A stretch of DNA of 64,000 nucleotides from Sphingomonas hankookensis (GCF_028551275.1 NZ_CP117025.1:2906001-2970000); one strand, 5' to 3'. Positions 35,029-45,113 are shown, counted from the stretch's first letter. Made by a program: numbers and translations. The notes: generated by a model from the letters alone, not told the origin.

Positions 35029-35613
35029 ATGCGTGATCTGATCATCGTGGTCGATACCCAGGCCGATTTCATGCTGCCCGATGGCGCCCTGCCCGTCCCC
35101 GGCGCAGAGGCGATCGTCGCACCGCTGGCCCGATGGCTTGCGCAACGAACCGAAGCGGATACGGCGGCGATCATCTTCACCTTCGACACGCATTATGCGG
35201 AAACCTATCCCGACAGTCCGGAAGCGAAGCTGTTCCCGATCCACTGCGTCAAGGGCACACCGGGGTGGCGCAACCTGCTCGACCCGCTGGCGGTGCCGGC
35301 GACGATCCCCTGCCGGACGCTGGAAAAGGGCGTGTTCGACATGTGGGCCGAAGACGGGCTGATGCTGCACGATCCGAGGAACGAACTGCCTCCCGTCCCG
35401 CGCGACACATTCTTCGCCGATCTGCGCGACCAAGGCGTCGGGCAGGCGATCGTCGTCGGCGTTGCGGCGGACTATTGCGTGCGCTGGGCGATCGACGGAT
35501 TGGTCGATCGGGGATTTGCGGTGACCGTCCCGGCAGCACTGACGCGGGGCATCGATCGCCCGATCGAACAGGTACTTCGTGAAGATTTTGCAGGACGTCC
35601 GGTTGCGAACTAA
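35029..35613 (+). CDS. pncA: Nicotinamidase-like cysteine hydrolase
   Basis: Converts nicotinamide to nicotinate, the substrate of the neighbouring PncB. The 194-residue isochorismatase-fold protein has the catalytic triad Asp9 (IIVVDTQADF), Lys100 (LEKGVFD) and Cys150 (AADYCVRWA). Metal-binding D53-T-H55 and H72 occur in TFDTHYAETYP and IHCVKGT. Typical PncA has DWH and PDHC at these places, so the sequence is slightly atypical. Context (nrtR, pncB) strongly supports nicotinamidase. An AGGAGG ribosome site precedes the ATG. The upstream palindrome implies NrtR control. Confidence 0.85.
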   Translation: MRDLIIVVDTQADFMLPDGALPVPGAEAIVAPLARWLAQRTEADTAAIIFTFDTHYAETYPDSPEAKLFPIHCVKGTPGWRNLLDPLAVPATIPCRTLEKGVFDMWAEDGLMLHDPRNELPPVPRDTFFADLRDQGVGQAIVVGVAADYCVRWAIDGLVDRGFAVTVPAALTRGIDRPIEQVLREDFAGRPVAN

Positions 35614-35719
35614 TGCATTCGGCGTACGGCCGTTACGGCAAGCCGTTGTTAGGGGCTGTTGCAATAGTGTAGGGTCACGCCCATCGCTGGTCGACCAGCA
35701 CCCGGACAAGGGATTGTAA

Positions 35720-36349
<630 letters not shown>

Positions 36350-36354
36350 TCCGT

Positions 36355-39300
36355 TCAGGCCGCCTCCTCCATGGCGGCGCGGGCGGCGTTGATCACGTCG
36401 CGCGCGCAATCGTCGATCCGTTCCATCAGCCGCGGATCGACCGTAGCATCGTCGTCGATCTTCTCGATCTCCGCCAGCGCGGCGATCAGCGGCGCCGCCC
36501 CCATGCTGGCCGCTGCCCCCTGAAAGGCATGCGCCTCCCGCCGGGCAAGGTTGTTGCGGCCATGGGCGAGCAACGTGCGCAACCGGTCCGGTACGCGGCG
36601 GGCATCCTCGATCAGCAACGACAGCAACGTGTTGCGCTGTTCCGCGCCCAGCACGTCGGTCAGCGCGCGGATACGCTGCGGATCGATCGGGCGGGCATCG
36701 GGTGTCCCGGCCGACGGTCGGCCGGGCGCGGCGGCCCGGTGATTGAGCAAGGTGCTGAGCTGCGCCATGTCGACCGGCTTGGTCAGCACGCCGTTCATGC
36801 CCGCCTGCGCAATGTCGGCGCGGCGTTCGGTCGACAGGTCGGCGGTGATCGCATGGATCGGGACGGTGGCCCCCGCCCCGCCCCATGCCCGGATCGCACG
36901 CGTCGCGGCCAGCCCGTCCATTACCGGCATCTGCACGTCCATCAGCACCAGGTCCACCGGATTGCCGACCGGCGCGGTGACATATTCGACCGCGCGCGCG
37001 CCGTTTTCGACCGAGACGACATGGTGCCCCAGTCGCCGGACGATTTCGGCCAGCAGATAGCGGTTGATGTCATTGTCCTCGACGACCAGCACCGTCATCG
37101 CATTGGTGGCCGCCGGCACCGACGACGCGCCGCCGTCGATCGACGCGCCGTCCGCATCGTCCGTCGTCGCCGTTGCCGGGGGCAGCGGAATGTCGAACCA
37201 GAAGCGTGATCCGGCGCCCGGCGCGCTGGCGACCTGAATCGCGCCCTGCATCGATTCGACCAGCATCCGGCTGATGCTGAGGCCGAGCCCGGTGCCGCCA
37301 TAGCTGCGCGTCGTCGACGCATCGGCCTGTACGAACGGTTCGAAGATCGCGTCGAGGCGGTCGCCGCGGATGCCGACCCCGGTATCGGTGACCTGGAACC
37401 GCCAGCGGTCCCCGCCCTCGCGCGTGGCGGAAATGGCGATCGTTCCGGTGCGCGTGAACTTCACGGCATTGCCGACCAGATTGGTCAACACCCGCTGCAA
37501 TCGCGCCGGATCGCCGATCACCCGGCCGGGGGCAGCGTCCAGCTCGATCGAGAGGGCATGTCGGCGCGCTTCGGCCGCGAAGAGTTCGGCGACGGTCTGC
37601 AACAGCTGACGGGGTTCGAAGGCGATCGCCTCCGGACTGCCATGCCCGCCCTCCAGCTTGGAGAAGGTCAGCACGTCGTCGACGATCGCCGACAGCGAGC
37701 GTCCGGCGGTTTCCAGCGAATCGAGATGCCGCATCCGTTCGGTGCGATCCGGCGTGTCGCGCAGCAGCTGGACCGCGGCGAGGATCGAGGTCAGCGGCGT
37801 CCGGATTTCATGGCTGATCGTAGCGGTGAAGGTTTCCTTCGCGGCCAGCGCCCGCTCCGCCTCCTCGCGCGCGGCGCGCAGGTCGGTGATCGCCGCGACA
37901 TGTTCGGTAATGTCCTGGAACACGCCGAACAGCCCGACGATCCCCGCACCCGGCGCGGTTTCGGCTTGGCCACGCGACCGGACCCAGCGAATCTCCCCGT
38001 CCGCCCGGACGATGCGGGCATCGAATTCGAACGAACCGCCCTGCCCGATCGCCATGCCGATGCGGCTGCGTACCTTCACCCGGTCGTCGGGATGATAATG
38101 GTGGATCGCGCTGGCGATGCCGGGCTCCGGCGGCCCGTCCAGCCCGTGGATGCGAAAGACCTCGGGCGACCAGAACAGGCGCCAGTCGGCGAGGTTCAGC
38201 CGCCAATGGCCGATCCCGGCGGCACTTTCCGCCATCGCGAGCAAGCGCTGCTGTTCCTCCAGCTCATCGAACGAGGTGACGGCCCCGCCCTCGGCCGCGC
38301 GGCGCTCGGCAATGTCGCGGATCGAGCCGATCACCTCGGCACGCGCGGGATCGTCGCCGACCATCCGGAACGCGCCTTCCAGCCACAGATAATGGCCGTC
38401 GCGATGCAGCATGCGATAGCGGACGACGACGCTGGGCCCGGCCGGTTTCAGTCCCTCCAGCGCCCGCTGCACCCGGTCGCGGTCGTCCGGGTGGATCAGC
38501 TGGAACGGGCTCTGCCCCAGCAGTTGATCGGGCGGGTAGCCGAGCAGCTGTTGCGACCCCGACGACGCGTAACGGCGCAGGCCATCCGGCCCCAGGCGGA
38601 TGATCAGGTCGGTCGAATGATCGGCCAGCAGCCGCAGATGCCGTTCATTCTCGCGGATTTCGGTGAGCGCGAGCCATTGTTCGTACACCAGCGCGGCGAC
38701 GGGAAAGGCGGTCAGGGTAAACGCGGCGATGAAGAGCTGAAGATAGAGGATGCGGTCCGGTGCGGGCACCAGCAGCCGGGCGATCGGCCCGACCCCCTGC
38801 AACGTGCAGACGATCGCGATACTGCTGATCGCGATGGTCGATGCCGCCGCGCCGGCAAAGCGATACAGCAGCGCCGCGAACACACCACAGGGCAGCAGCA
38901 GGAACAGCACCGGATAGGTGTTGACGGTGAACAACAGCCCGGCGAGCCCGATGGTGACCGCCATTACCAGCACGATCGGCAACGACAGGATGCCGATCTC
39001 CTCCGACAGCCCCTGTCGCGTCGCCTTGAGCGCGGGCAGCAGCACGATCAGCCCCATGGCATTGGCCGCGAACCAGCGGATCACGTCGCGGGTCTCGACG
39101 GCGCCGGACAGGAGCAGCCGGAAATGCACGAACAGCGCTGTGACCAGGACCGCGCCGGCCAGCGCGATCAGGACGATGGTGACATAACCGCGCAACAGGC
39201 GCGGATCGGGATGGGCCACGCGTATCGCCGATGCGACGGCGGTGATACCGATCAGGTCGATCGCGCCATAGCCCATGATCGAGGCCGTGTCGGAATAATG

Positions 39301-39594
39301 GCACGCATTGGCAGTCACCAGCGCCACGCCGGTGACGGCCAGCAGCAAAGGCCAATGCCGCCGGGAATAGCGGATCAATATCGCGACCGCGATCGGATTC
39401 GCCACCCACATCAGTTCGGTGCCGCCGAACCATTGCCCGCCGCACAGCATCACGACCGCGAGGAAGTAGATCAGCAGGCCATAGCCGAGGATGCGCGGAA
39501 CCATCCGCAGCGCATGGAGCGGTCGAACGGCGGGGACCGCCCCGGCGTGCGGCCGGGGCGTGATGGCGTCGGATGGTCCTGATTCGCCGGTCAT
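36355..39594 (-). CDS. MASE1 hybrid sensor histidine kinase with PAS, receiver and HPt domains
   Basis: A 1079-residue multi-domain kinase. An N-terminal MASE1 membrane sensor (about residues 35-305; QWFGG, ANPIAVAILIRYSRRHWPLLL) is followed by two PAS domains (about 320-430 and 455-565). Then come HisKA with His595 (TISHEIRTPL), HATPase with Asn709 (NLVGNAVKF) and GTGLGLS near 767. A receiver has Asp886 (LVLMDVQMP) and Lys939. A C-terminal HPt has His1022 (AHAFQGAAASMG). This gives a full His-Asp-His relay able to phosphorylate a separate regulator such as the neighbouring NarL-type protein. The start is ATG 39594; a TTG at 39600 is alternative. The stimulus is unknown. Confidence 0.9.
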   Translation of the reverse strand: MTGESGPSDAITPRPHAGAVPAVRPLHALRMVPRILGYGLLIYFLAVVMLCGGQWFGGTELMWVANPIAVAILIRYSRRHWPLLLAVTGVALVTANACHYSDTASIMGYGAIDLIGITAVASAIRVAHPDPRLLRGYVTIVLIALAGAVLVTALFVHFRLLLSGAVETRDVIRWFAANAMGLIVLLPALKATRQGLSEEIGILSLPIVLVMAVTIGLAGLLFTVNTYPVLFLLLPCGVFAALLYRFAGAAASTIAISSIAIVCTLQGVGPIARLLVPAPDRILYLQLFIAAFTLTAFPVAALVYEQWLALTEIRENERHLRLLADHSTDLIIRLGPDGLRRYASSGSQQLLGYPPDQLLGQSPFQLIHPDDRDRVQRALEGLKPAGPSVVVRYRMLHRDGHYLWLEGAFRMVGDDPARAEVIGSIRDIAERRAAEGGAVTSFDELEEQQRLLAMAESAAGIGHWRLNLADWRLFWSPEVFRIHGLDGPPEPGIASAIHHYHPDDRVKVRSRIGMAIGQGGSFEFDARIVRADGEIRWVRSRGQAETAPGAGIVGLFGVFQDITEHVAAITDLRAAREEAERALAAKETFTATISHEIRTPLTSILAAVQLLRDTPDRTERMRHLDSLETAGRSLSAIVDDVLTFSKLEGGHGSPEAIAFEPRQLLQTVAELFAAEARRHALSIELDAAPGRVIGDPARLQRVLTNLVGNAVKFTRTGTIAISATREGGDRWRFQVTDTGVGIRGDRLDAIFEPFVQADASTTRSYGGTGLGLSISRMLVESMQGAIQVASAPGAGSRFWFDIPLPPATATTDDADGASIDGGASSVPAATNAMTVLVVEDNDINRYLLAEIVRRLGHHVVSVENGARAVEYVTAPVGNPVDLVLMDVQMPVMDGLAATRAIRAWGGAGATVPIHAITADLSTERRADIAQAGMNGVLTKPVDMAQLSTLLNHRAAAPGRPSAGTPDARPIDPQRIRALTDVLGAEQRNTLLSLLIEDARRVPDRLRTLLAHGRNNLARREAHAFQGAAASMGAAPLIAALAEIEKIDDDATVDPRLMERIDDCARDVINAARAAMEEAA

Positions 39595-39667
39595 GCGCAA
39601 TGCTACTCAGGATCGCAGCGGGGGTCGATGCGGAGCGGCCCCATGCGATGCCGGACGGACGGCGGCG

Positions 39668-40771
39668 TCAACCGTCGCCCTCGCCCTCCGCATCGGCGAC
39701 TGTCCGGTGCCCGCTGCCCGCCCAGCGCCGGGCGAACAGCCGCCCGAGCAGTGCCGGCAGGCCGGGGGGCAGGAAGAGCCAGTCGCGGATCGCCGGGCCG
39801 CGATCGGCACCGATGGTCCGCTTGTACCCGCTGTCGCCCGCGCCCCAGTCCACCCGGGTGATGCCGTCGGCCAGCGCGCGGACGAGGTTGCGGTAATAGA
39901 GCAGCCGTCCGGGCGAGTGCTTGGCGACGCGGGTGTCATAGCTGTTGGCGATCGCATATTTCAGCGTGCCGGCATTGAGGTCGAACGAGAATGCCACGGG
40001 TTCGCCGTCGATGCGCAGCAGCGCCGCCCAGAGCATGTCGGCCAAGACCGGATCGGCGACCAGCCGCCGCCAGAACCGGCCATGCCCACCGGTGGTGAAC
40101 TTCGCATCCCGGCCATCGGTGCGCGTCGCGATCCAGCTCGCATCTTCGACGGCGGCGAGGGCATCGAAGGCGTCGAGCGTCCAGTCCGCGCCGGAGATGA
40201 AGGACCAGTCCGGCGTGCCGTGCGACGCCAGATGCTTTTCGTTGAACCGGTTCTTGCGCAGCGTCGAATTGCGTGGCCACGCACCGTCCGCCTGCTGTGC
40301 CGCCATGTCGAGCAGATAGCTGTCGGCGATGAAGCGCGGCAGGGCGCGCCAGCCCTTCGCCGCGGCGGCATCCTGCAATCCGGCGAGCAGGGGATCGTCG
40401 TCATAGACCGGGCCGAGCCGGAAGCCGCGCGTCGCCCGCCGTGCCCCGTCCAGCAGCGCGGCGAAGTCGGCGGCGTCCGCATCGGCCGCGACCGGGCCGC
40501 TGCGAAACGGCCAGTAGCAGCCCGGAACCTGTCCCAGTCCGACCGGCTTCGGGCCCAGCCCGACCAGCGGCAGCGCGATGACCGGGCGGCCGTCGCGTTC
40601 GACCACCAGCGTGCGGGCATCGCCGCCATAGCTTTCGACTGCCGCGACATACCATTGCCGGCGCAGGAAGCGGTGGGTTTCGGCGGCCTGGGCGGCGACC
40701 GTGTCGACCGCTTCGGCGATACCGTCGGCGACGCGGGTGTTCGGGGCATTGGCGGTGGCGGGCAACAGCAT
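39668..40771 (-). CDS. GNAT/BioF2-like (CelD family) acyltransferase
   Basis: A 367-residue protein of the GNAT superfamily with two tandem acyltransferase-like lobes, as in CelD/BcsL and FemAB-like enzymes. Landmarks are HRFLRRQWYVAAVESYGG at the start, LRKNRFNEKHLASHG before the second lobe, RIDGEPVAFSFDLNAGTLKYAIANSYDTRVAKHSPGRLLYYRNLVRAL and the final VDWGAGDSGYKRTIGADRGP. The last is the usual acceptor-binding end of CelD-like proteins. Such enzymes often act on exopolysaccharides. It is 73 bases upstream of the hybrid kinase on the same strand; co-transcription is possible. Confidence 0.8.
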   Translation of the reverse strand: MLLPATANAPNTRVADGIAEAVDTVAAQAAETHRFLRRQWYVAAVESYGGDARTLVVERDGRPVIALPLVGLGPKPVGLGQVPGCYWPFRSGPVAADADAADFAALLDGARRATRGFRLGPVYDDDPLLAGLQDAAAAKGWRALPRFIADSYLLDMAAQQADGAWPRNSTLRKNRFNEKHLASHGTPDWSFISGADWTLDAFDALAAVEDASWIATRTDGRDAKFTTGGHGRFWRRLVADPVLADMLWAALLRIDGEPVAFSFDLNAGTLKYAIANSYDTRVAKHSPGRLLYYRNLVRALADGITRVDWGAGDSGYKRTIGADRGPAIRDWLFLPPGLPALLGRLFARRWAGSGHRTVADAEGEGDG

Positions 40772-40889
40772 GGAAAGGGCAATGCCACGAACCTCTTACG
40801 ATCCGGTAGCCGTAACCTGCGCGCATTTTGGACCATAGTGCGGATCTCGCGGCCTTGCCGCCATCGGAGGGGCGAGGCATACCGCCCCG

Positions 40890-41351
40890 GTGGAATTCGA
40901 ACCCGTCCTGTCGACCGTCGCCAAGACGATCCAGACCGCCATCGCGCCGGTCTTCCTGCTCGCCGGGATCGGCGCGATCCTGAACGTCATGGTCGGGCGC
41001 CTGGCGCGGATCGTCGACCGGGCGCGCGACCTCGAAAAGCTGCATCCTAGCTCGACCGGCCCCGAACATGCCCGCCACGTGTTCGAACTGCGCCTGCTCG
41101 ACCGGCGGATCCGCATCATCAACAATGCGGTGTTCCTGGTCGTGCTGTCGGCGGTCGCCAACTGTACCGTGGTCGCGATGCTGTTCATCGCCGAACTGCT
41201 CGACCTCGGCCTCGGCAAGGCGGTGGCGATCAGTTTCGTCCTGTCGATGGTGCTGCTGATCGGCGGACTGGTGTGGTTCCTGTTCGAAGTGCGCCTGTCG
41301 GTCCATGCGATCCGGGTGCGCGCCGAACTGCTGGAGCGCGAGCGGACGTGA
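40890..41351 (+). CDS. DUF2721 family membrane protein
   Basis: A 153-residue protein with three or four hydrophobic segments matching DUF2721 (TIQTAIAPVFLLAGIGAILNVMVGRLARIVDRARDLE, then RLLDRRIRIINNAVFLVVLSAVANC). The function is unknown. Translation begins at GTG (MEFEPVL). Its stop overlaps the GTG of the next small membrane protein by four bases, indicating a two-gene operon. Confidence 0.8.
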   Translation: MEFEPVLSTVAKTIQTAIAPVFLLAGIGAILNVMVGRLARIVDRARDLEKLHPSSTGPEHARHVFELRLLDRRIRIINNAVFLVVLSAVANCTVVAMLFIAELLDLGLGKAVAISFVLSMVLLIGGLVWFLFEVRLSVHAIRVRAELLERERT

Positions 41352-41749
41352 CGCCGGCGCGTGAGCGCACGCTGTTGCAGGCGGCGGTCGCGCTGGTATG
41401 CATCGTGCCGTTCGGCGCGTCGCTGACCGGCATCCTGCTTGGTGCCGCATGGCTGCAACCGGCACCCGCCACCGATCTGGATAGCCATTTCCGATACCTG
41501 TCCGGCCTGTTCCTCGGCATGGGGATCGCCTTCGCCAGCTGCGTGCCCGGCATCGAGCGCAAGACGGCACGGTTCCGGCTGTTGGGGATGATGGTCGTGC
41601 TGGGTGGGCTGGCACGGCTCTGGTCGCTCGTCATCCTTGGCCCGCCATCGACGGGCCATGCGGTCGGGCTGTGCATCGAGCTGATCGTCGTGCCGCTGCT
41701 GCTGGCTTGGCAGGCGCGCGTGGCGAGACGGCTCCGCTTGCCTGGTTGA
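41348..41749 (+). CDS. DUF4345-like membrane protein
   Basis: A 133-residue protein with about four hydrophobic helices. DSHFRYLSGLFLGMGIAFASCVPGIERK and RLLGMMVVLGGLARLWSLVILGPPS resemble DUF4345 (a small integral membrane family). It starts at GTG overlapping the upstream stop (GTGA). The function is unknown; coupling with DUF2721 suggests joint action in the membrane. Confidence 0.72.
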   Translation: MTPARERTLLQAAVALVCIVPFGASLTGILLGAAWLQPAPATDLDSHFRYLSGLFLGMGIAFASCVPGIERKTARFRLLGMMVVLGGLARLWSLVILGPPSTGHAVGLCIELIVVPLLLAWQARVARRLRLPG

Positions 41750-42200
41750 CCGCACCGCTTGGGGGAGCGGACCCGCCGGTGGCTGATGGCGCCGCGCCCT
41801 CTTCGGTGACATGGCCCGGAGCGTCCAGCCGACTCGTGGCACGGCGTCATCCCCGGCATCACCAGCGGTCCGGCTTTGCACGCCATGTCGCATCGAAAAA
41901 ATAGCGTGCATGCCCCATTTGCCACTTGCATTTCGGGGAAGCGGCAGAGGTCCGCGCGTCGCGGCATGACGGCGTTCGGCCAAGCCCCGGTTCCGCGCCG
42001 ACCGTAAAAATTTAGCCGCTTGCGCGTCCGCCAATTTCCTACAATTAGTAGTGCCCATGGCGGGACAACCGCTACACATGGTATTCAGTCGACCGGAGCC
42101 GGTGACGCTACTTTCGCGTTGCCGGGTGCCGTTCGGACCAGCGACAAGCCGATTTTTGGGGGCGACATGACGCCCCGGCCGAACACAGGAAAGCGGGACG
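41750..42200 (+). promoter_or_regulatory. Gene-free nrdA upstream region with two NrdR-box-like motifs
   Basis: No convincing gene lies in these 451 bases. CTACAATTAGTAG (42039-42051) and CTACACATGGTAT (42072-42084) are similar short imperfect palindromes whose starts are 33 bases apart, about three helical turns. That is the spacing typical of paired NrdR boxes upstream of ribonucleotide reductase genes. They match the NrdR consensus only partly (CTACA core). AGGAAAGCGGGA before 42201 is the ribosome site. A 65-codon open frame here (from 42020) was judged chance. Confidence 0.35.
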
Positions 42201-44099
42201 ATGACCTTTCAGGATAGTCAGGACGCCCAGATGAACGAACTGCAATTCGCCGATCCGGCACCCGCCGCCCCGGCCCCCGAGCGCAACAGCCGCACGGTCG
42301 ACGCGCTGCTCCACGCGGTCGAGGTCGATCATTCGCGCGACGCGCTGCTGACCGATTTCGGCAAGGATACGCTGAAGGACCGCTACCTGCTGCCCGGCGA
42401 ATCGTACCAGGACCTGTTCGTGCGCGTGGCGTCGGCCTATGCCGATGATGCCGAGCATGCCCAGCGGCTGTACGACTATATCTCGAAGCTTTGGTTCATG
42501 CCCGCCACGCCGGTCCTGTCGAACGGCGGCACCGGGCGCGGCCTGCCGATCAGCTGCTATCTGAACTCGGTCCCCGACAGCCTGGAAGGCATTGTCGAGA
42601 CGTGGAACGAGAATGTGTGGCTGGCGTCGCGCGGCGGCGGCATCGGCACCTATTGGGGCAGCGTGCGTGGCATCGGTGAGCCGGTCGGGCTGAACGGCAA
42701 GACCAGCGGCATCATCCCGTTCGTCCGCGTGATGGATTCGCTGACGCTCGCCATTTCGCAGGGGTCGCTACGGCGTGGGTCGGCGGCCTGCTATCTCGAC
42801 ATCAGCCATCCGGAGATCGAGGAGTTCCTCGAAATCCGTAAGCCCAGCGGCGACTTCAACCGCAAGGCGCTGAACCTGCACCATGGCGTGCTGATCCCCG
42901 ACGCGTTCATGGAAGCGGTGCGCGACGGTGCCGAATGGGAGCTGAAAAGCCCCAAGGACGGGTCGGTCCGTGGCAAGGTCGATGCGCGTTCGCTGTTCCA
43001 GAAGCTGGTCGAGACCCGCCTGGCGACCGGCGAGCCGTACATCGTGTTCAGCGACCATGTGAACAACACGATGCCGAAGCACCACCGCGATCTGGGCCTG
43101 AAGGTCTCCACGTCGAACCTGTGCAGCGAGATCACGCTGCCGACCGGCAAGGATCACCTCGGCAACGACCGCACCGCGGTGTGCTGCCTGTCGTCGCTGA
43201 ACCTCGAAACCTGGGACGAATGGAACGGCGACAAGCGCTTCATCGAGGACGTGATGCGCTTCCTCGATAACGTCCTGACCGACTATATCGAGCGTGCGCC
43301 CGACGAAATGGCCCGCGCGCGCTATTCGGCGAGCCGCGAGCGGTCGGTCGGGCTGGGCGTGATGGGCTTCCACTCGTTCCTGCAGGCGCGCGGGCTGCCG
43401 TTCGAAGGGGCGATGGCGAAGGCGTGGAATCTGAAGATCTTCCGCCACGTCAATGCGCAGGTGAACGAGGCGTCGATGCACCTCGCCAACGAGCGTGGCC
43501 CCTGCCCCGACGCGGCCGACATGGGCGTGATGGAGCGGTTCAGCTGCAAGATGGCGATCGCGCCGACCGCGTCGATCAGCATCATCTGCGGCGGGACGAG
43601 CGCGTGCATCGAACCGATCCCCGCCAACATCTATACCCACAAGACGCTGTCGGGTTCGTGGTCGGTCAAGAACCCCTATCTCGAAAAGCTGCTGATCGCG
43701 AAGTCGAAGAACAGCGACGCGGTGTGGAACTCGATCCTCGAGCGCGGCGGATCGGTCCAGCATCTCGACTTCCTCAGCCAAGAAGAGAAGGACACGTACA
43801 AGACCAGCTTCGAGATCGACCAGCGCTGGCTGCTCGAGCTGGCAGGCGACCGTGCACCGTTCATCGATCAGGCGCAGTCGCTGAACCTGTTCATCCCCGC
43901 CGATGTCGAGAAGTGGGACCTGCTGATGCTCCACTATCGTGCGTGGGAGCTGGGCATCAAATCGCTCTATTACCTGCGGTCGAAGTCGGTGCAGCGCGCG
44001 GGGTTCGCCGGCGGGGTCGAGGCGGACAATACGTCGGAGCTGGCCAAGTTCGATCTGGGCGAGAGCACGGATTATGACGAGTGCCTGGCCTGTCAATAA
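42201..44099 (+). CDS. nrdA: Ribonucleotide reductase alpha subunit (class I NrdA)
   Basis: Catalytic subunit reducing ribonucleotides to deoxyribonucleotides. The 632-residue protein is shorter than E. coli NrdA (about 760) because the N-terminal ATP-cone domain is missing, so allosteric overall-activity control is expected to be absent. Active-site cysteines lie in LPISCYLNSVPDSLEG, TSNLCSEITLPT and DRTAVCCLSSLNL. The radical-transfer tyrosine pair is in SLYYLRSKS, and the C-terminal redox cysteines in ECLACQ. SIICGGTSACIEPIPANIYTHKTLSGSW is the conserved substrate-loop region. NrdB is encoded 1.1 kb downstream rather than next to it. Confidence 0.94.
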   Translation: MTFQDSQDAQMNELQFADPAPAAPAPERNSRTVDALLHAVEVDHSRDALLTDFGKDTLKDRYLLPGESYQDLFVRVASAYADDAEHAQRLYDYISKLWFMPATPVLSNGGTGRGLPISCYLNSVPDSLEGIVETWNENVWLASRGGGIGTYWGSVRGIGEPVGLNGKTSGIIPFVRVMDSLTLAISQGSLRRGSAACYLDISHPEIEEFLEIRKPSGDFNRKALNLHHGVLIPDAFMEAVRDGAEWELKSPKDGSVRGKVDARSLFQKLVETRLATGEPYIVFSDHVNNTMPKHHRDLGLKVSTSNLCSEITLPTGKDHLGNDRTAVCCLSSLNLETWDEWNGDKRFIEDVMRFLDNVLTDYIERAPDEMARARYSASRERSVGLGVMGFHSFLQARGLPFEGAMAKAWNLKIFRHVNAQVNEASMHLANERGPCPDAADMGVMERFSCKMAIAPTASISIICGGTSACIEPIPANIYTHKTLSGSWSVKNPYLEKLLIAKSKNSDAVWNSILERGGSVQHLDFLSQEEKDTYKTSFEIDQRWLLELAGDRAPFIDQAQSLNLFIPADVEKWDLLMLHYRAWELGIKSLYYLRSKSVQRAGFAGGVEADNTSELAKFDLGESTDYDECLACQ

Positions 44100-44108
44100 G
44101 CGGGCGGC

Positions 44109-44171
44109 TTCGATTTGCGTGAGCAAATCGAACACTCGCCACGGCGGACAGCGGGGCGGCACAGCCGCCCC
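44109..44171 (+). other. Two hairpins downstream of nrdA
   Basis: TTCGATTTGC-GTGA-GCAAATCGAA (44109-44132) is a perfect 10-bp stem with a GTGA tetraloop. GGGGCGGC-ACA-GCCGCCCC (44153-44171) follows. Neither has a U run, so they look more like mRNA 3'-end stabilisers or processing sites than intrinsic terminators. Confidence 0.6.
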
Positions 44172-44239
44172 GTCTGACGGCGTGGCGGTACAGGATGCCA
44201 CCGACCTTCCGAACCACGATCGACCAAGAGGAGCTACCG

Positions 44240-44482
44240 ATGCCGATCCTGCTGTTCTTTGTGTTCGCCGTAATCCTTGGCCCGGTATTGGCATGGATGT
44301 ACGCGCAGCCAAAGCAGGTCGAGGCGTTCGAGGCGCGTCGTCGCAAGATACTGGCGAGCGGGGGCAAGGACCCGATCAACGAACCGTTCGGCGCGCATCG
44401 CCCGTTCAAGACGAATGCGCTCTGGTTCGGCGGCATCGCCGGCATCGGCGGCGCGTTGATGGCATGGCTGCTGGGGGCGTGA
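44240..44482 (+). CDS. Small membrane protein of unknown function
   Basis: An 80-residue protein with two hydrophobic segments (MPILLFFVFAVILGPVLAWMY and the C-terminal ALWFGGIAGIGGALMAWLLG) joined by a basic loop with RRRKILASGGKD. AAGAGGAG stands eight bases before the ATG. No family is recognised. It lies between nrdA and nrdB, which suggests a shared transcript but not necessarily a reductase role. Confidence 0.6.
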   Translation: MPILLFFVFAVILGPVLAWMYAQPKQVEAFEARRRKILASGGKDPINEPFGAHRPFKTNALWFGGIAGIGGALMAWLLGA

Positions 44483-44571
44483 CGCCCGGCGTTGCCGCCG
44501 GATGCGGAGCGTTCGGTCGGCATCCGGCGGAACGGGTGGCGGCGCGCAGCCAGGCCGCGCGCCGCACGGCA

Positions 44572-44847
44572 TCAGATCGCGCTGCCGTCCTCTTCGGTTT
44601 CGAAGGTCACCGCGACATCGGCGTTGGCGGACAGGCGGACGGTGTCGCCCTCGACCTCGGCGACGAGGCCGCCGTCGATATAATGGTGGTGGCCGGCATG
44701 GCTCGGTTCGGCGCCTTCGACCTCGGCACCGCTGTCCTTCTTGGTCAGCTTGATCCGGTCGCCTTCGACGCGGTCGACCGTGCCGACATGGACGCCGTCG
44801 GCGCCGATGACTTCGGCATGTTCCTTGATGTTGCTGAGATCGGCCAT
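44572..44847 (-). CDS. DUF2171 domain protein
   Basis: A 91-residue soluble protein. IKEHAEVIGADGVHVGTVDRVEGDRIKLTKKDS is the DUF2171 pattern (a PRC-barrel-like small beta fold), with HAGHHHYIDGGLVAEVEGDTVRLSA after it. The family is common in alphaproteobacteria and the function is unknown; links to stress have been suggested from context only. It faces opposite to nrdA and nrdB, breaking the arrangement between them. The ribosome site is GGAGG just before the ATG. Confidence 0.85.
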   Translation of the reverse strand: MADLSNIKEHAEVIGADGVHVGTVDRVEGDRIKLTKKDSGAEVEGAEPSHAGHHHYIDGGLVAEVEGDTVRLSANADVAVTFETEEDGSAI

Positions 44848-44900
44848 GATATTCCTCCGTTGGGGGCGGCGGTGAAACGCACGTCCGCGCCGTTGGTCGC

Positions 44901-45101
44901 ATGACCGCGAACGTCCTCATCATGTTGTCGGTCGCGCTGGTATCGGGCGGGGTCGGGCTGTGGCTGCTGTTGCGTTTGAAGTCGCGCGCGACACAGCAGA
45001 GCCGCTATGCCCATGGCATGACGGGGATGATGGCGCTGGCGCTCGGCATCATCCTGACGATCTTCGGCATCGCGCAATGGTCGTGGAGCAGCGCGCCATG
45101 A
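44901..45101 (+). CDS. Small two-helix membrane protein of unknown function
   Basis: A 66-residue protein with two hydrophobic helices: MTANVLIMLSVALVSGGVGLWLLLRL and GMTGMMALALGIILTIFGIAQW. There is no recognised family. It is divergent from the DUF2171 gene and upstream of nrdB; a family C palindromic repeat follows before nrdB. Confidence 0.5.
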   Translation: MTANVLIMLSVALVSGGVGLWLLLRLKSRATQQSRYAHGMTGMMALALGIILTIFGIAQWSWSSAP

Positions 45102-45113
45102 ACCGACCCGACC

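Noticed and set aside
42020..42217. 65-codon frame upstream of nrdA as a leader peptide
   Set aside because: No ribosome site of note, unbiased composition, and its sequence reads through the likely regulatory region; it fits chance.
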